A stretch of 64,000 bases of DNA from Allobosea sp. WAO. Its GTDB lineage: Bacteria; Pseudomonadota; Alphaproteobacteria; Rhizobiales; Beijerinckiaceae. The stretch is taken from contig NZ_JXTJ01000009.1 of NCBI RefSeq assembly GCF_001509835.1, positions 1 through 64,000 on the forward strand. The letters run 5' to 3'. A model generated the notes under the pieces. It saw nothing but the letters and a program-made list of their open reading frames with translations. It was not told the DNA's origin and did no database searches. The position numbers and the translations under genes are program-made. Positions 52,861 to 64,000 of the stretch are shown piece by piece (within the stretch, counting starts at the first letter, position 1; each line of letters starts with the position of its first letter).

Positions 52861-52885
52861 CGAACCTTGCCCGCAGTTCCAGTCT

Positions 52886-53590
<705 letters not shown>

Positions 53591-53594
53591 GGGG

Positions 53595-54275
53595 TCAGCC
53601 CAGGACCCAGGGCGGCGGGCAGCCGCCTTCGCGGGCGAGCTCGTCCCAGGTGTCGCAAGCCTCGACCAGGGTCGGTCCGCCACAGGGCAGCATCACATAG
53701 GAGACGCCCTCGGCGATCTTCTCGGCGGGAGCCTCGAGCGCGGTGGCGCGCTTCAGATGGAAGCGCATGCCGGCCCGGCATTTGCGCGCGGCATGGGCGA
53801 CGACGAGCGCGATCTCGGCGATCTGCTCGGGGATCTCGCCTCGCGCCACCTCGACCATCCTGGCATAGCGGGCATCGGCCTCCTCGGGCGAGATCCACTT
53901 CGACCAGCTCTTGGAGAAATCCATCGCCGGGTAGGCCTCGGCGACGCCGGCCAGCGCCATGCAATCGTGGATCTGGGCGCGTGACAGGCCGGATTCCTCG
54001 GCTCGCGGCATGTGGATGTCGCCATAGGCCTCGCGGGCCGAGGTCAGCAGCACCAGCCAGACCACCTCGCGCTCGAAATAGGTGAAGGAGCGCTCGAGCA
54101 GGGTCAGCTCGCGATAATAGTTGTCATACGCTCCCATCAGATCGGGATCGTAGGTGCAGAGCATGCGGTGATAGGCCAGCAGGTAGCCGCGGGCATCGAG
54201 CGCCTTGGCGAGCGCGGCGGCGCCATTGGCGGCGCGCTCCTGCGGCGTCAGTTCCTTCCTCTTGATGAACGTCAT
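53595..54275 (-). CDS. carboxymuconolactone decarboxylase-fold protein (AhpD-like)
   Basis: 226 aa, two helical CMD-like halves. The second half has HAARKCRAGMRFHLKRA, where Cys166 and His173 fit the C-x2-C-x3-H site of AhpD but the second Cys is Gly169. Hence alkyl-hydroperoxidase chemistry is unlikely and a lactone-decarboxylase or unknown role more plausible. It sits between livG (ATGA overlap, 54272-54275) and livF, an unusual place that suggests action on the imported compound. Confidence 0.72.
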   Translation of the reverse strand: MTFIKRKELTPQERAANGAAALAKALDARGYLLAYHRMLCTYDPDLMGAYDNYYRELTLLERSFTYFEREVVWLVLLTSAREAYGDIHMPRAEESGLSRAQIHDCMALAGVAEAYPAMDFSKSWSKWISPEEADARYARMVEVARGEIPEQIAEIALVVAHAARKCRAGMRFHLKRATALEAPAEKIAEGVSYVMLPCGGPTLVEACDTWDELAREGGCPPPWVLG

Positions 54276-54997
54276 TCCTCGGTTCCCAGATAAGCGGCGA
54301 TGACGCGCGGATCGCGCGCGATCGCCTGAGGCGCGCCTTGCGCGATCAATGCGCCGGCTTCCAGCACGAGCACGGTGTCGGAGATCTCCATCACGGCCGG
54401 CATGTCGTGCTCGACCAGGACGACGGTCGCGCCGGCATCGCGGGCCCGGCGCAGGATCGCGACCATCTCGGCGGTTTCGGTCGGGTTGAGACCGGCGCAG
54501 GGCTCGTCCGCGAGCAGCAGCGACGGCCGGGCGGCCAGCGCGCGTGCGACCTCGAGCCGGCGCAATTGCCCGACGGTGAGCTCGCGCGCCTCGCGGTCAT
54601 GCAGTTCGGCGAGCCCGGCGAGCTGCATCGCCGATTGCGTCACCGCCTCGACATCGCGCGGCCCGGCCCGGCCGAAGAGCGCGCCGATGCGGACATTCTC
54701 GGTGACCGACATGCCGGGAAAGGGCTTGGCGATCTGGAAGGCGCGGGCCACCCCGAGATGGGCGACGTCGACCGGCGAGGCGCCGGCAATGTCACGCCCC
54801 TCGAAGAGGATCGTGCCGCTGTCGGGACGGAAATAGCCGGTGACCAGGTTGAAGAAGGTCGACTTGCCGGCGCCGTTGGGCCCGATGAGGCTGCAGATCG
54901 CGCCGCGCGGCACTTCGAAGCTGACATCCCGCACCGCCTTCAGGCCGCGGAAGGACTTGCTGACGCCGCGGACGGCGAGGATCACATCCGCGCTCAT
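54272..54997 (-). CDS. livG: branched-chain-type ABC transporter ATPase (LivG)
   Basis: 241 aa. Walker A GPNGAGKST, Q-loop ARAFQIAKPFPGMSVTENV, signature LTVGQLRRLEVARAL in place of LSGGQ (usual for LivG), Walker B LLLADEPCAGLNP and VLVEHDM. Pairs with LivF. Overlaps livM by ATGA (54994-54997). Confidence 0.92.
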   Translation of the reverse strand: MSADVILAVRGVSKSFRGLKAVRDVSFEVPRGAICSLIGPNGAGKSTFFNLVTGYFRPDSGTILFEGRDIAGASPVDVAHLGVARAFQIAKPFPGMSVTENVRIGALFGRAGPRDVEAVTQSAMQLAGLAELHDREARELTVGQLRRLEVARALAARPSLLLADEPCAGLNPTETAEMVAILRRARDAGATVVLVEHDMPAVMEISDTVLVLEAGALIAQGAPQAIARDPRVIAAYLGTEE

Positions 54998-55983
54998 CGT
55001 CCCGCCTCCCGCTTTTGCCGCTTCAGGCGCAGCCTGTAGGTGTCGTAGATGCCGTAGAGCCCGTTCGGCGCAGCGAGCACCAGGATCGCGAGCAAGAGGC
55101 CGGTGATGAACATGTGGATGTCGAGGAGGTCACCGAGCAGGACCTGGGTGACGTAGGTCATCACGCCGGCGCCGACGATCGGGCCGATAATCGTGCCCAT
55201 GCCGCCGAGCAGCGAGTAGACGATGACGTTGAGGTTGAACTCGTTGCGGAACACCGAGTTGGCGGTGATGTAGCCGAGGTTGTGGGCATAGATCACGCCC
55301 ATCATCGCCGTCAGCATCGCCGAGATCACGAAGGCCGAGATCTTGTAAGGCGCGGTCGGCACGCCCAGCATGCGGGCGGTGTCCTCGTCCTCGCGGATCG
55401 CCAGCAGGCCATAGCCCAGCTTGGAATGGCGCACGCAGATCGCGATCAGGATGATGGCGGTCGCGGCCAGCAGCAGCGCCCAGTAGTAGAAACGCTCGGG
55501 CCGGACGTCCTTGGGCACGATGTCGATGAGGTTGACGCCGAGCGCGCCGCGCAGGGCGTCGATATTGCTGACGAGTTCGTAGCAGACCTGGCTGACGCCA
55601 AGCATGGCGATCGCGAAATAGATGCCGCGCAGGCGCAGGATCGGCCAGGCGATCACCAGCGCCAGCAGCCCGTTCAGCAGCATCGCCGCGAGCAGGGCGA
55701 CCGTGAAGGCGCCGGCCGGCGACCAGCCCGGCAGGGCAAGCTCGATAAGCGCGGCGACGAAGGCACCGGTGCCGACGAAGGCGGCGTTGCCGAAGCTCCA
55801 GTAACCGGAGAAGCCGCCGAGCACCGTCCAGGCGACCGCGAGCCCGGCGGCGAGGACGAAGAGCTGGCCGACGCGGACGCCATAAGGCGAGAGGAAGGCG
55901 GGCAGCAGGGCGAACAGGAGGGCGCCGGCGAGGGTGATCGCGATCGACACCCAGGCCGAACGGCCGGAGACGAAGAGTTTCAT
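54994..55983 (-). CDS. livM: branched-chain-type ABC transporter permease (LivM)
   Basis: 329 aa, eight to nine helices. LAVAWTVLGGFSGYWSFGNAAFVGTGAF and YGLLAIREDEDTARMLGVP (the coupling EAA-like loop) are LivM hallmarks. Forms the channel with LivH. ATG at 55983 overlaps the livH stop. Confidence 0.92.
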   Translation of the reverse strand: MKLFVSGRSAWVSIAITLAGALLFALLPAFLSPYGVRVGQLFVLAAGLAVAWTVLGGFSGYWSFGNAAFVGTGAFVAALIELALPGWSPAGAFTVALLAAMLLNGLLALVIAWPILRLRGIYFAIAMLGVSQVCYELVSNIDALRGALGVNLIDIVPKDVRPERFYYWALLLAATAIILIAICVRHSKLGYGLLAIREDEDTARMLGVPTAPYKISAFVISAMLTAMMGVIYAHNLGYITANSVFRNEFNLNVIVYSLLGGMGTIIGPIVGAGVMTYVTQVLLGDLLDIHMFITGLLLAILVLAAPNGLYGIYDTYRLRLKRQKREAGR

Positions 55984-56852
55984 CGCGAGCCCTTGAAGCT
56001 GTTGCCGAGCAGGCCGGCCGGACGCACCACGAGCATCAGCACGAGCAGCAGGAACATCATGGCGTTGGGGAAGGCCGCGCCGATGAGCTGAGCCGTCATG
56101 GTATTGACGACGCCGAGGATCAGCCCGCCGACCAGGGCGCCCGCCGGGCTGCCGATGCCGCCCAGGGTCACGACGACGAAGGCATTGACGGTCCAGAGCG
56201 TCTCGTCGGGCGGCGAGAACGGCATGACGAGGCCGATCGCGACGCCGGCCGCGCCGGCGAAGGCGGCGGAGAGTCCGCTGGTCAGCGCGAAGACATGGCG
56301 GATATTGACCCCGCAGAGCGCCGCCGCCTGCTCCTGCTGCGCCGTGGCGCGGATCGTGCGGCCGATACTGCTGTAGCGCAGGGTGGCGGCGAGTGCGGCA
56401 AGCAGCACGATGCTGACGAGGAGAGCGGCGACGCGGGTCAGCCCGACCGTGACCTCGCCGAAGCTCAGCGAGTCGAACGCATAGGCCGGCGTCACGCTCT
56501 TGAAGTCGGGCGAGTAGATCAGCACCAGCGCGTTGCGGATCATCAGCGCGAAGCCGTAGGTCAGCAACATCGAGGCGAGCAGGCTCGCCCGCTTGGTCGC
56601 CCACTGGATCACCGAGCGCTGGAAGGCATAGCCGAGGCAGAACATGCCGAGCATGATCACCGGCAGCGCCAGCAGAGGATCGAGGCCGAGCTTCTCGTGC
56701 AGGGTATAGGCGGCGTAGCCGCCGATCAGGACGAAGGCGCCGTGGCTGAGGTTCACGACGCCGAGCACGCCGAAGAGCAGCGAGAAGCCGACGGCCGAAA
56801 GGGAGAACAGCCCCCCGAGAACGAGGCCGTCGACAAGGGTTTGCATGGTCAT
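55980..56852 (-). CDS. livH: branched-chain-type ABC transporter permease (LivH)
   Basis: 290 aa, eight helices. It starts QTLVDGLVLGGLFSLSAVGFSL and has SSIGRTIRATAQQEQAAALCGVN (coupling loop near 150-172) and TLGGIGSPAGALVGGLILG near the end, all LivH landmarks. Start ATG at 56852; a second ATG two codons in is equally possible. Follows the binding-protein gene by 10 bp. Confidence 0.92.
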   Translation of the reverse strand: MTMQTLVDGLVLGGLFSLSAVGFSLLFGVLGVVNLSHGAFVLIGGYAAYTLHEKLGLDPLLALPVIMLGMFCLGYAFQRSVIQWATKRASLLASMLLTYGFALMIRNALVLIYSPDFKSVTPAYAFDSLSFGEVTVGLTRVAALLVSIVLLAALAATLRYSSIGRTIRATAQQEQAAALCGVNIRHVFALTSGLSAAFAGAAGVAIGLVMPFSPPDETLWTVNAFVVVTLGGIGSPAGALVGGLILGVVNTMTAQLIGAAFPNAMMFLLLVLMLVVRPAGLLGNSFKGSR

Positions 56853-56862
56853 GCGATCAGGC

Positions 56863-58101
56863 CTAGCCGCGACGCTTTTCGGCCCATTTCGGGGCGGGGA
56901 ACACGGGAGCGGCAGTGCGCGAGGCTTCCGGGAACACGACCTCCGCCGTGCCCTTCAGGACCTGGCCGACCGTCGAGCCGAGATGGACCGGGTCGCCATC
57001 GCCTTCGGGGGTGAACTTGATGCGGCCATAGAGCGACTCCACGTCGAGCGTGGCGAGCTTGTCGCGGACCTTGGCCGGATCGAGCGAGTTGGCGGCCTTC
57101 ATCGCATGGACATAGGCGACGATGCAGGCCGCGCCCGAGGCGGTGTGATAGGCGATGTCGCGCTTGAAGTGCTGGCGGTAATAGTCCGCGAACTTCTGGG
57201 CCGAGCCGAAGAACGCATCCTTGTAGGGCGAGCGCTCATCCCAGAACTGCTGGAAGTAGAGCCCTTCCGAGTACCCGCCGAGTGCGTCGCGGAAGCTCTT
57301 CAGCTGCGGGCCGAGCGAGAGATAGAGCAGCGGCACATCGACATTGGAGGAGATCAGCTGGCGCGCGATCAGCAGCGAGTTCTGGTCATGCGTCGTAGCG
57401 AGAAGCACGTCCGGCTTCTTGCTGCGGATCTGGTTCACCAGGCTGGAGGCGTCGGTGATGTTCTCCGGCAGCGTCACGATGTCGTTGATCGGCAGGCCCT
57501 TCTCCTTGCCGAAGGCGATGGCGCCTTCTGCCAGCGTCTTCGAGAAGGCGTCGTTGGCCATGGCGAACATGATCGATTTCGGCGCCGGCTGGAGCACCTT
57601 GAAATACTCGATCGTGTTGTAGAGCTGGCGCGAGGCCCGCGGGAACATGCAGAAGATGTTCTTGTAGCCTTGGGTGTAGATCTGGTCGGAGGCGCCGCCG
57701 GTCTGCATCATCGGCTTGCCGGCGCGCTCGACGATCGCTGCGGTCGGGAGCACGATGTTGCTGCCGAAGGAGCCGAGGAAGAACTGCACGCCGTCGTCGA
57801 GATGGCGCTGGATCAGTGTGGAGGCGCGGGCCGGATCGGAGGCGTCGTCGAACAGGCGGACGTCGATCTTGTAGCGTTTGCCGTCGATCTCGACGCCGTT
57901 CAGCTGCTCGTTGAAGAATTTCTGTGCGGCGAGATAGCCGTTGTTGACGTTGAGCCCGGTTTCGGCAGCGCGGCCCGAAAGCGGCACCGAGCCGCCGATC
58001 ACGATGGTTTCGGTGGCCTGCGCCTGCGCGCCGCGACCGATGGCGGGCAGCGCGACCGCGGCGCCCATCGACTTCAGAACCGTCCTGCGGTCGAGCTTCA
58101 C
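56863..58101 (-). CDS. branched-chain-type ABC substrate-binding protein (LivK-like), Tat leader
   Basis: 412 aa from a GTG at 58101 that has GGAGG exactly 5 nt upstream. The leader is KLDRRTVLKSMGAAVALPAIG, a twin-arginine-type signal, cleaved near AQAQA. The mature protein begins IVIGGSVPLSGRAAETG and is a type 1 periplasmic-binding fold (Peripla_BP_6). Alternative starts at 58113 or 58164 add an Arg-rich piece without a Shine-Dalgarno. Such proteins bind amino acids, aromatics, urea or ureides; the neighbouring amidohydrolase points to a cyclic amide, but this is inference. Confidence 0.85.
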   Translation of the reverse strand: MKLDRRTVLKSMGAAVALPAIGRGAQAQATETIVIGGSVPLSGRAAETGLNVNNGYLAAQKFFNEQLNGVEIDGKRYKIDVRLFDDASDPARASTLIQRHLDDGVQFFLGSFGSNIVLPTAAIVERAGKPMMQTGGASDQIYTQGYKNIFCMFPRASRQLYNTIEYFKVLQPAPKSIMFAMANDAFSKTLAEGAIAFGKEKGLPINDIVTLPENITDASSLVNQIRSKKPDVLLATTHDQNSLLIARQLISSNVDVPLLYLSLGPQLKSFRDALGGYSEGLYFQQFWDERSPYKDAFFGSAQKFADYYRQHFKRDIAYHTASGAACIVAYVHAMKAANSLDPAKVRDKLATLDVESLYGRIKFTPEGDGDPVHLGSTVGQVLKGTAEVVFPEASRTAAPVFPAPKWAEKRRG

Positions 58102-58106
58102 ATTCC

Positions 58107-58111
58107 CCTCC
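58107..58111 (-). promoter_or_regulatory. Shine-Dalgarno that sets the GTG start of the binding protein
   Basis: GGAGG on the minus strand, 5 nt before the GTG at 58101. It lies inside the codons of the longer alternative start. Confidence 0.6.
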
Positions 58112-58301
58112 ATCGGCTTTTCGCCTTTGCGGCGCAGGCGCGGTGCGGCTGCGCTTTCCGTCATCGTGGAACCAAGCCCCCGCCGGCCCTTCGCTGGGGG
58201 CCGGTCGCCCGGTTCCACCCCGGTGACGCTGCGAGAATTTCCTGCCGTGGCTAAGGAATAAAGATTGTTTGTCGCATTGGATTTATGCAGAATCGGCATT
58301 A

Positions 58302-59225
58302 ATGGACATGCTTCAAGCCTATCGGGCGTTCCTGCGCGTCGCAGAAACCGGCAGCTTCAGCCGCGCTGCGGAGGAGATGAGGCAGCAGCAATCGCAGGTC
58401 AGCCGGTTGGTGGCAGGGCTGGAATCGCAGCTCGGCGTCCAACTGCTGCGGCGCACGACGCGCTCCGTCACCGTCACTGAGGAGGGCGAGCGCTATCGGC
58501 TGCGGCTCGCCTCGATCCTGCACGCGCTCGATGAATGCGAGGGGGAATTGCGCGGCCGCGGCCGCGAGCCCAGCGGCCTGATCCGCGTCGCCTGCCCGAC
58601 GACCTTGGGCCGCGTGCTGCTGGTGCCGATCGTCAGCGAGTTCCTGAAGCTCTACACCAAGGTCCGGGTCGAGCTCCTGATGAACAACAACCTGGTCAAT
58701 CTCGCGGCCGACGGCATCGATGTCGCCGTCCGGGTCGGCCGGCAACCGGTCAATGATCACCCGGCGCGCAAGATCGGCATCGTCGAGCAGCTCGTCGTCG
58801 CCAGCCCGGCCTATCTCGCCGGGGTCGATCCGATCACCGAGCCGGAGCACCTGCTCGGCAAGAACTGTTTCTGCTTCTCCACCAGTGCCGGCACGCAGAG
58901 CTGGTCGTTCTCGCGCGGCGATGTCGCCAGGCTGGTGAATGTCGAGGGCGACTTCATCGCCAACGATGCCGATGTCCTGATGCAGCGTTGCCTGGCCGGC
59001 CTGGGCGTGGCGATGCTGCCGCGCTGGCTCGCCTGGGCGCCGATCGCCGAAGGCAAGCTCCAGCGGCTGATCCCGGAATGGAGCAACCATTCCATGGCGC
59101 TGAGCATCGTCTCGGTGAATCGCAATTACCGGCCGAAGCGGGTCTCGGTCTTCCTCGGCTTCCTCGAGATGCACCTCAAGCCATTCCTGGTGTCGCCGCC
59201 GAGTGTGGGCGATCGCCGGGACTGA
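58302..59225 (+). CDS. LysR-family regulator divergent to the liv-type operon
   Basis: 307 aa. HTH at residues 1-60 (FLRVAETGSFSRAAEEMRQQQSQVSRLVAGLE) and a LysR substrate-binding domain from about 90. The helix reads QQQSQVSRLV, typical of the CrgA/AaeR-like subgroup. It is divergent from the transporter operon with a 200-bp shared region, so it probably controls it. The ATG at 58302 was chosen; a second ATG is two codons in. Confidence 0.9.
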   Translation: MDMLQAYRAFLRVAETGSFSRAAEEMRQQQSQVSRLVAGLESQLGVQLLRRTTRSVTVTEEGERYRLRLASILHALDECEGELRGRGREPSGLIRVACPTTLGRVLLVPIVSEFLKLYTKVRVELLMNNNLVNLAADGIDVAVRVGRQPVNDHPARKIGIVEQLVVASPAYLAGVDPITEPEHLLGKNCFCFSTSAGTQSWSFSRGDVARLVNVEGDFIANDADVLMQRCLAGLGVAMLPRWLAWAPIAEGKLQRLIPEWSNHSMALSIVSVNRNYRPKRVSVFLGFLEMHLKPFLVSPPSVGDRRD

Positions 59226-59294
59226 TGCCGTCCCGGCTGGTCACCCGCCGCACGAGCCTGCGAGCGGCCCGGCATTGCGACGGCACAGATCGCT

Positions 59295-60161
59295 TCAGAG
59301 CATTCCCGCCAGCTCCGGCAGCATGGCCTGTTTTCCGCCTTGCTCGACACCCTGCGCCAGCGTTTCCCGCACCGCTTCGGCGACGCCATGGGCAGCGCCG
59401 GCATCCTGCGCCATCTGGGTGTAGTAGCCGAGGTCCTTCAGCGCATTGGAGATCGAGAACTGCAGGCCGGAGGAGTCGTTCGCGAGCAGGAAGGGCTTGA
59501 GCCGTTCCAGCGCCGCGCCGGCGCCGCCGCCGCTCGCCAGCACATCGACGAAGACGTCGAGCGAGACCTCCGAGCGCCGTGCGCAGGCCGAGGCCTCGGC
59601 GAGCAGGGTGACGAAGCCGAGCGAGACGTAATTGTGCAGGAGCTTCATGCGATGGCCGGCGCCGAGCGGGCCGGCATGGGTGATGTTCTCGGCGAAGCAG
59701 GCGAGCACCGGGCGCACCTCTTCCAGCGTCTCGGCGGGGCCGCCGACCAGGAGGTTGAGCTTGCCTTCATGGGCGTGCCTGGCGGTCCGGGTCATCGGCG
59801 CATCGATGAAGCGCCCGCCCGCCTTCTCGACGAGCGCGGCCATCTTCTTGGTCGACTCAGGCACCGAGGTCGAGCAATCGACGACGATGGCACCCGGGCG
59901 CAGCCCTTCGAGCAGGCCGGACGATCCGCTCAGAACGGCCTCGACCTCGGCCGAGCCGGTGACGCAGAGGATGACGATCTCGGATTCGCGGGCGACGTCG
60001 GCCGCGGTCCTGCGGGTCGCGGCGCCGCCGGCCAGGAGCTCGTCGAGTGGCTGGTTGCCGGGATGCTCCATCACCGTCAACCCATAGCCCTTCTTGAGGA
60101 TGTTCCTGGCGATGCCGTGGCCCATCAGGCCAACGCCGATGACACCGATCTTGCTGGGCAT
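59295..60161 (-). CDS. 3-hydroxyisobutyrate dehydrogenase-family NAD(P)-dependent reductase
   Basis: 288 aa. NAD(P) site IGVIGVGLMGHGIARN, substrate motif FIDAPMTRT (D-A-P-x-x variant of DAPVSGG), and the catalytic lysine in GAGHRMKLLHNYVSLG. These enzymes reduce or oxidise small beta-hydroxy acids (tartronate semialdehyde, 3-hydroxyisobutyrate, glyoxylate). Downstream of and co-oriented with a ketopantoate-reductase-family gene (74 bp gap), so the two may act in one path. Confidence 0.85.
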   Translation of the reverse strand: MPSKIGVIGVGLMGHGIARNILKKGYGLTVMEHPGNQPLDELLAGGAATRRTAADVARESEIVILCVTGSAEVEAVLSGSSGLLEGLRPGAIVVDCSTSVPESTKKMAALVEKAGGRFIDAPMTRTARHAHEGKLNLLVGGPAETLEEVRPVLACFAENITHAGPLGAGHRMKLLHNYVSLGFVTLLAEASACARRSEVSLDVFVDVLASGGGAGAALERLKPFLLANDSSGLQFSISNALKDLGYYTQMAQDAGAAHGVAEAVRETLAQGVEQGGKQAMLPELAGML

Positions 60162-60235
60162 GGTCGTGCTTCTTTCCTGCTTGCGAACGTGATGACGCCC
60201 CTTCCAGGGCGCCGGAGTGGGGCTGATGCCGGTGT

Positions 60236-61138
60236 TCAGGAGGCGCGGCGGTTCGCTTCCTCGAGCAGGCGAACGCAGGCGAGCAGGGTGCGATTGGCCG
60301 GGACACTCAGCCCGAATTTCTCGGCCGTCCGGACGACATAGCCGTTGAGATGCTCGATCTCGGTCTTCTTGCGGCGCTGCAGGTCCTGAGCGGTCGAGGA
60401 GAACTGGCTGGGCATCGCGGCGGCGAGTCCCATCACGGTGCCGATCAGATTGTCGGGGAGGCTGATCCCGGCCGCCTGCGCCACGGCGCGGCATTCCTTG
60501 ACCACATCGGTCATGACCTCGGCCACGCCGTTCACCGAGACCATCGGTCCATAGGGCAGCTGCCCGATCGCGCAAAGCGCGTTATAGGCGCAGTTCACCG
60601 TCAGCTTGGTCCAGAGCACGGCCGCGACATTCTCCGAGACATCGGTCGGAATGCCCGCCTGCGCGAAGGTCCGGGCGAGTTCGGCACTCGCCGGCCCGGT
60701 GCCGATCACCAGTTCGCCGCGGCCATTGTGCCGGACCTTGCCGGCCGCGACCGTCTCGACCGCGACATAGACCGCGGCCGGGATGACGGCCCGCCCGAAG
60801 ACCGCTTCGAGGCGCTCGGCATTGTCGACGCCGTTCTGCAGGCTGAGGATATGCGAATCGGGTTTCAGGTAAGGCGCGATCGCCTCTGCGGCCGCGACGG
60901 TGTCGTCGGACTTCACCGAAATCAGCACGAGATCGGCATCGGCGACGCCGGAAGGCTCGGTGGTCGCCTGAACCGGCGCCCGGTGTGTCTCTCCGGCCTT
61001 GAGCAGGATGACGCCGTTCGACGCCATGGCAGTGGCATGGGCCTGCCGGCCGATCATCGTCACGGGATGACCGGCCAGGGCCAGCATCGCGCCGTAATAG
61101 CAGCCGACGGCTCCGGCGCCCATGACCGCGATCTTCAT
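60236..61138 (-). CDS. panE: 2-dehydropantoate 2-reductase family protein
   Basis: 300 aa. The N-terminal Rossmann motif is [17 protein letters not shown], with ISVKSDDT near 74 and [11 protein letters not shown]; the active-site lysine is in [19 protein letters not shown] (about residue 176). PanE reduces ketopantoate with NADPH in coenzyme A synthesis, but many paralogues act on other 2-keto acids. The GGAGAGATCG before the ATG at 61138 supports the start. Confidence 0.8.
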   Translation of the reverse strand: MKIAVMGAGAVGCYYGAMLALAGHPVTMIGRQAHATAMASNGVILLKAGETHRAPVQATTEPSGVADADLVLISVKSDDTVAAAEAIAPYLKPDSHILSLQNGVDNAERLEAVFGRAVIPAAVYVAVETVAAGKVRHNGRGELVIGTGPASAELARTFAQAGIPTDVSENVAAVLWTKLTVNCAYNALCAIGQLPYGPMVSVNGVAEVMTDVVKECRAVAQAAGISLPDNLIGTVMGLAAAMPSQFSSTAQDLQRRKKTEIEHLNGYVVRTAEKFGLSVPANRTLLACVRLLEEANRRAS

Positions 61139-61405
61139 CGATCTCTCCACACAAGCGTTTCCGCGGACACCGCCCGCCAACATTGCGCTGGCCGGGACCG
61201 GGTTCCGTCGGCATGGCGCAGAGCGCCGCGGCGCTTCGCCATGCTACTACGACATGTCGCCAGGTGGGACCATCCATCTGCCCCTTCATTGCCCGCAGGA
61301 CGGGGGCGGCCTCGGCGCATGCTCCCCGCAGCGCTCTCGCGGGGCGGTGGCGATCCCCTGCGAAAGCGGCATAATGCCGGCCTCGCCGCCGACAGGGCCT
61401 GCCCG

Positions 61406-62515
61406 ATGACGATCCGCGTTCCCGTTCAGAGACTGTGCTCCCGCGGCTGGGTGGAGCAGGCCATTGCCGCGCTGGACGCCGATCAGCATCGTTCGGCCGA
61501 CACCCATCTCTTCAAGCTCGAATGCCCGAAGCTGAGCGGCATCGACATCTATCTGAAGGACGAGTCGACCCATCCGACCGGCAGCCTGAAGCACCGCCTG
61601 GCACGCTCGCTGTTCCTCTACGCCCTCTGCAACGGGCACATCCGTGAAGGCACGCCAGTGGTCGAGGCTTCCTCAGGCTCAACGGCGGTATCGGAGGCCT
61701 ATTTCGCCCGCATGATCGGCGTGCCGTTCTATGCGGTGATGCCGAGAACGACGTCTCGCGAGAAGATCGCGGCGATCGAGCATTATGGCGGGACCTGTCA
61801 CTTCATCGACGATGGTAGCACGCTCTATGCCGAAGCCGAGGCTCTCGCCCGGCGCCTCGGCGGCCACTACATGGACCAGTTCACCTTCGCCGAGCGGGCG
61901 ACCGACTGGCGCGGCAACAACAACATCGCCGAGGCGATCTTCCGCCAGATGGAGCGCGAGCCGCACCCGGTCCCGGCCTGGGTGGTGATGAGCGCCGGAA
62001 CCGGCGGCACCTCGGCGACGCTCGGCCGCTATCTCCGCTACAAGCGCCACGCGACACGGCTCTGCGCCGCCGACGTTGAGCACTCCGCCTTTTTCGACGG
62101 CTACCGGACCGCCGATGCCGATTGCCGTTGCGAGCGCGCCTCGCTGATCGAAGGTGTCGGGCGCCCGCGCGTCGAACCTTCCTTCGTGCCCGGGGTCATC
62201 GACCGGATGGTCAGGGTTCCCGACGCGGCCTCGATCGCGGCGATGAATGTACTCTCGCGGCGGCTCGGGCGTCGGGTCGGCGGCTCGACCGGCACCAATT
62301 TCTTCGCCCTGTGCTGGCTTGCGGCGGAGATGAAGGCGACAGGCCGGAAGGGCTCGCTGGTAACGCTGATCTGCGATTCCGGCGAGCGCTATCTCAAGAC
62401 CTATTACGATCCGGCCTGGCTCGCGGAGAAAGGGCTGGACCCTGCGCCCTATGAAACCCTGGTCGAAGCCGTGCTGGCCGGCGGGAGCTTCGATCTTCCG
62501 CTCGAAGAGGCCTGA
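61406..62515 (+). CDS. cds1: PLP-dependent cysteine desulfhydrase, Cds1 family
   Basis: 369 aa fold-type II PLP enzyme. The N-terminus and PLP site are those of Cds1-type proteins: [25 protein letters not shown] with the PLP lysine K62, [19 protein letters not shown] (asparagine-loop equivalent) and [18 protein letters not shown] (phosphate loop). Cds1 releases sulfide, pyruvate and ammonia from L-cysteine; a cysteine-synthase role is possible. Divergent from the PanE-like gene. A long in-frame extension upstream is antisense to panE and was discarded. Confidence 0.85.
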   Translation: MTIRVPVQRLCSRGWVEQAIAALDADQHRSADTHLFKLECPKLSGIDIYLKDESTHPTGSLKHRLARSLFLYALCNGHIREGTPVVEASSGSTAVSEAYFARMIGVPFYAVMPRTTSREKIAAIEHYGGTCHFIDDGSTLYAEAEALARRLGGHYMDQFTFAERATDWRGNNNIAEAIFRQMEREPHPVPAWVVMSAGTGGTSATLGRYLRYKRHATRLCAADVEHSAFFDGYRTADADCRCERASLIEGVGRPRVEPSFVPGVIDRMVRVPDAASIAAMNVLSRRLGRRVGGSTGTNFFALCWLAAEMKATGRKGSLVTLICDSGERYLKTYYDPAWLAEKGLDPAPYETLVEAVLAGGSFDLPLEEA

Positions 62516-62561
62516 GAGCGGCTCCGCGCGCGCTGGGGCCGACTCGCCGGTGAGGTTGGCC

Positions 62562-63992
<1,431 letters not shown>

Positions 63993-64000
63993 TGCAGCGG

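Noticed and set aside
60350..61405. N-terminal extension of the Cds1-like protein to 721 residues
   Set aside because: The added 350 codons are antisense to the panE-like gene and lack any family similarity; the ATG at 61406 gives the normal Cds1 length.

Overview
The window is GC-rich chromosomal DNA from an alphaproteobacterium. The general amino-acid ABC system, Liv-type importers, a split-subunit-III cytochrome oxidase operon, a secondary groEL and an ExoQ/GumC-type exopolysaccharide locus together suggest Hyphomicrobiales, perhaps near Bosea, Methylobacterium or Bradyrhizobium. The genus cannot be fixed from this window. I see no rRNA, tRNA, insertion sequence, phage or CRISPR. Genes are dense, often with ATGA stop/start overlaps.

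Layout. (1) 1-5.6 kb: minus-strand metC-like/aapJ/aapQ/aapM/(next gene) amino-acid import operon with a divergent LysR regulator. (2) 5.8-14 kb: a signalling and envelope patch with a bacterial G1 (eqolisin-type) peptidase, a PAP2-family phosphatase/haloperoxidase-like protein, a soluble class III nucleotide cyclase with TPRs, a DUF1127 protein, a Crp/Fnr regulator, a membrane cache-HAMP-cyclase and a Tat-exported substrate-binding protein. (3) 14.2-22.5 kb: a type I secretion cassette, made of a 1704-residue RTX cargo (eight repeats in the order A-B-B-B-A-B-A-B, then an SGNH/GDSL hydrolase and an RTX tail) and, on the opposite strand, its HlyD-type adaptor and PrtD-type ABC exporter. (4) 22.8-23.8 kb: a D-cysteine desulfhydrase family enzyme.

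(5) 23.9-44.3 kb: an exopolysaccharide locus with two divergent promoter hubs (30.3-30.5 and 37.2-37.6 kb). It encodes a secreted clan GH-A hydrolase, two methyltransferases, GT2 and two GT4 glycosyltransferases, a flippase, a GumC/Wzz chain-length protein, an O-antigen-ligase/polymerase, a polysaccharide deacetylase and a VanZ-like protein. Within it lies a minus-strand operon asnB - acyl carrier protein - AMP-forming ligase - NAD synthetase homologue, plus two paralogous GNAT-like proteins. I consider this the best candidate for an undescribed system: carrier-protein-tethered activation and amidation of an acyl or amino-acid group for decorating the polymer. Two exact copies of a 12-bp inverted repeat sit in the promoter region shared by asnB and the polymer-export operon.

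(6) 44.4-51 kb: a small DUF6494-like gene, a groEL without groES, and a cytochrome c oxidase operon (subunits II, I, two different III-like proteins, IV-like). (7) 51.5-59.2 kb: a complete branched-chain-type ABC importer operon (livK-H-M-G-F) that also holds a carboxymuconolactone-decarboxylase-fold protein and a dihydroorotase/allantoinase-family amidohydrolase, with a divergent LysR. (8) 59.3-64 kb: a 3-hydroxyisobutyrate-dehydrogenase-family protein, a ketopantoate-reductase-family protein, a Cds1-type cysteine desulfhydrase and a TRAP large permease at the window edge.
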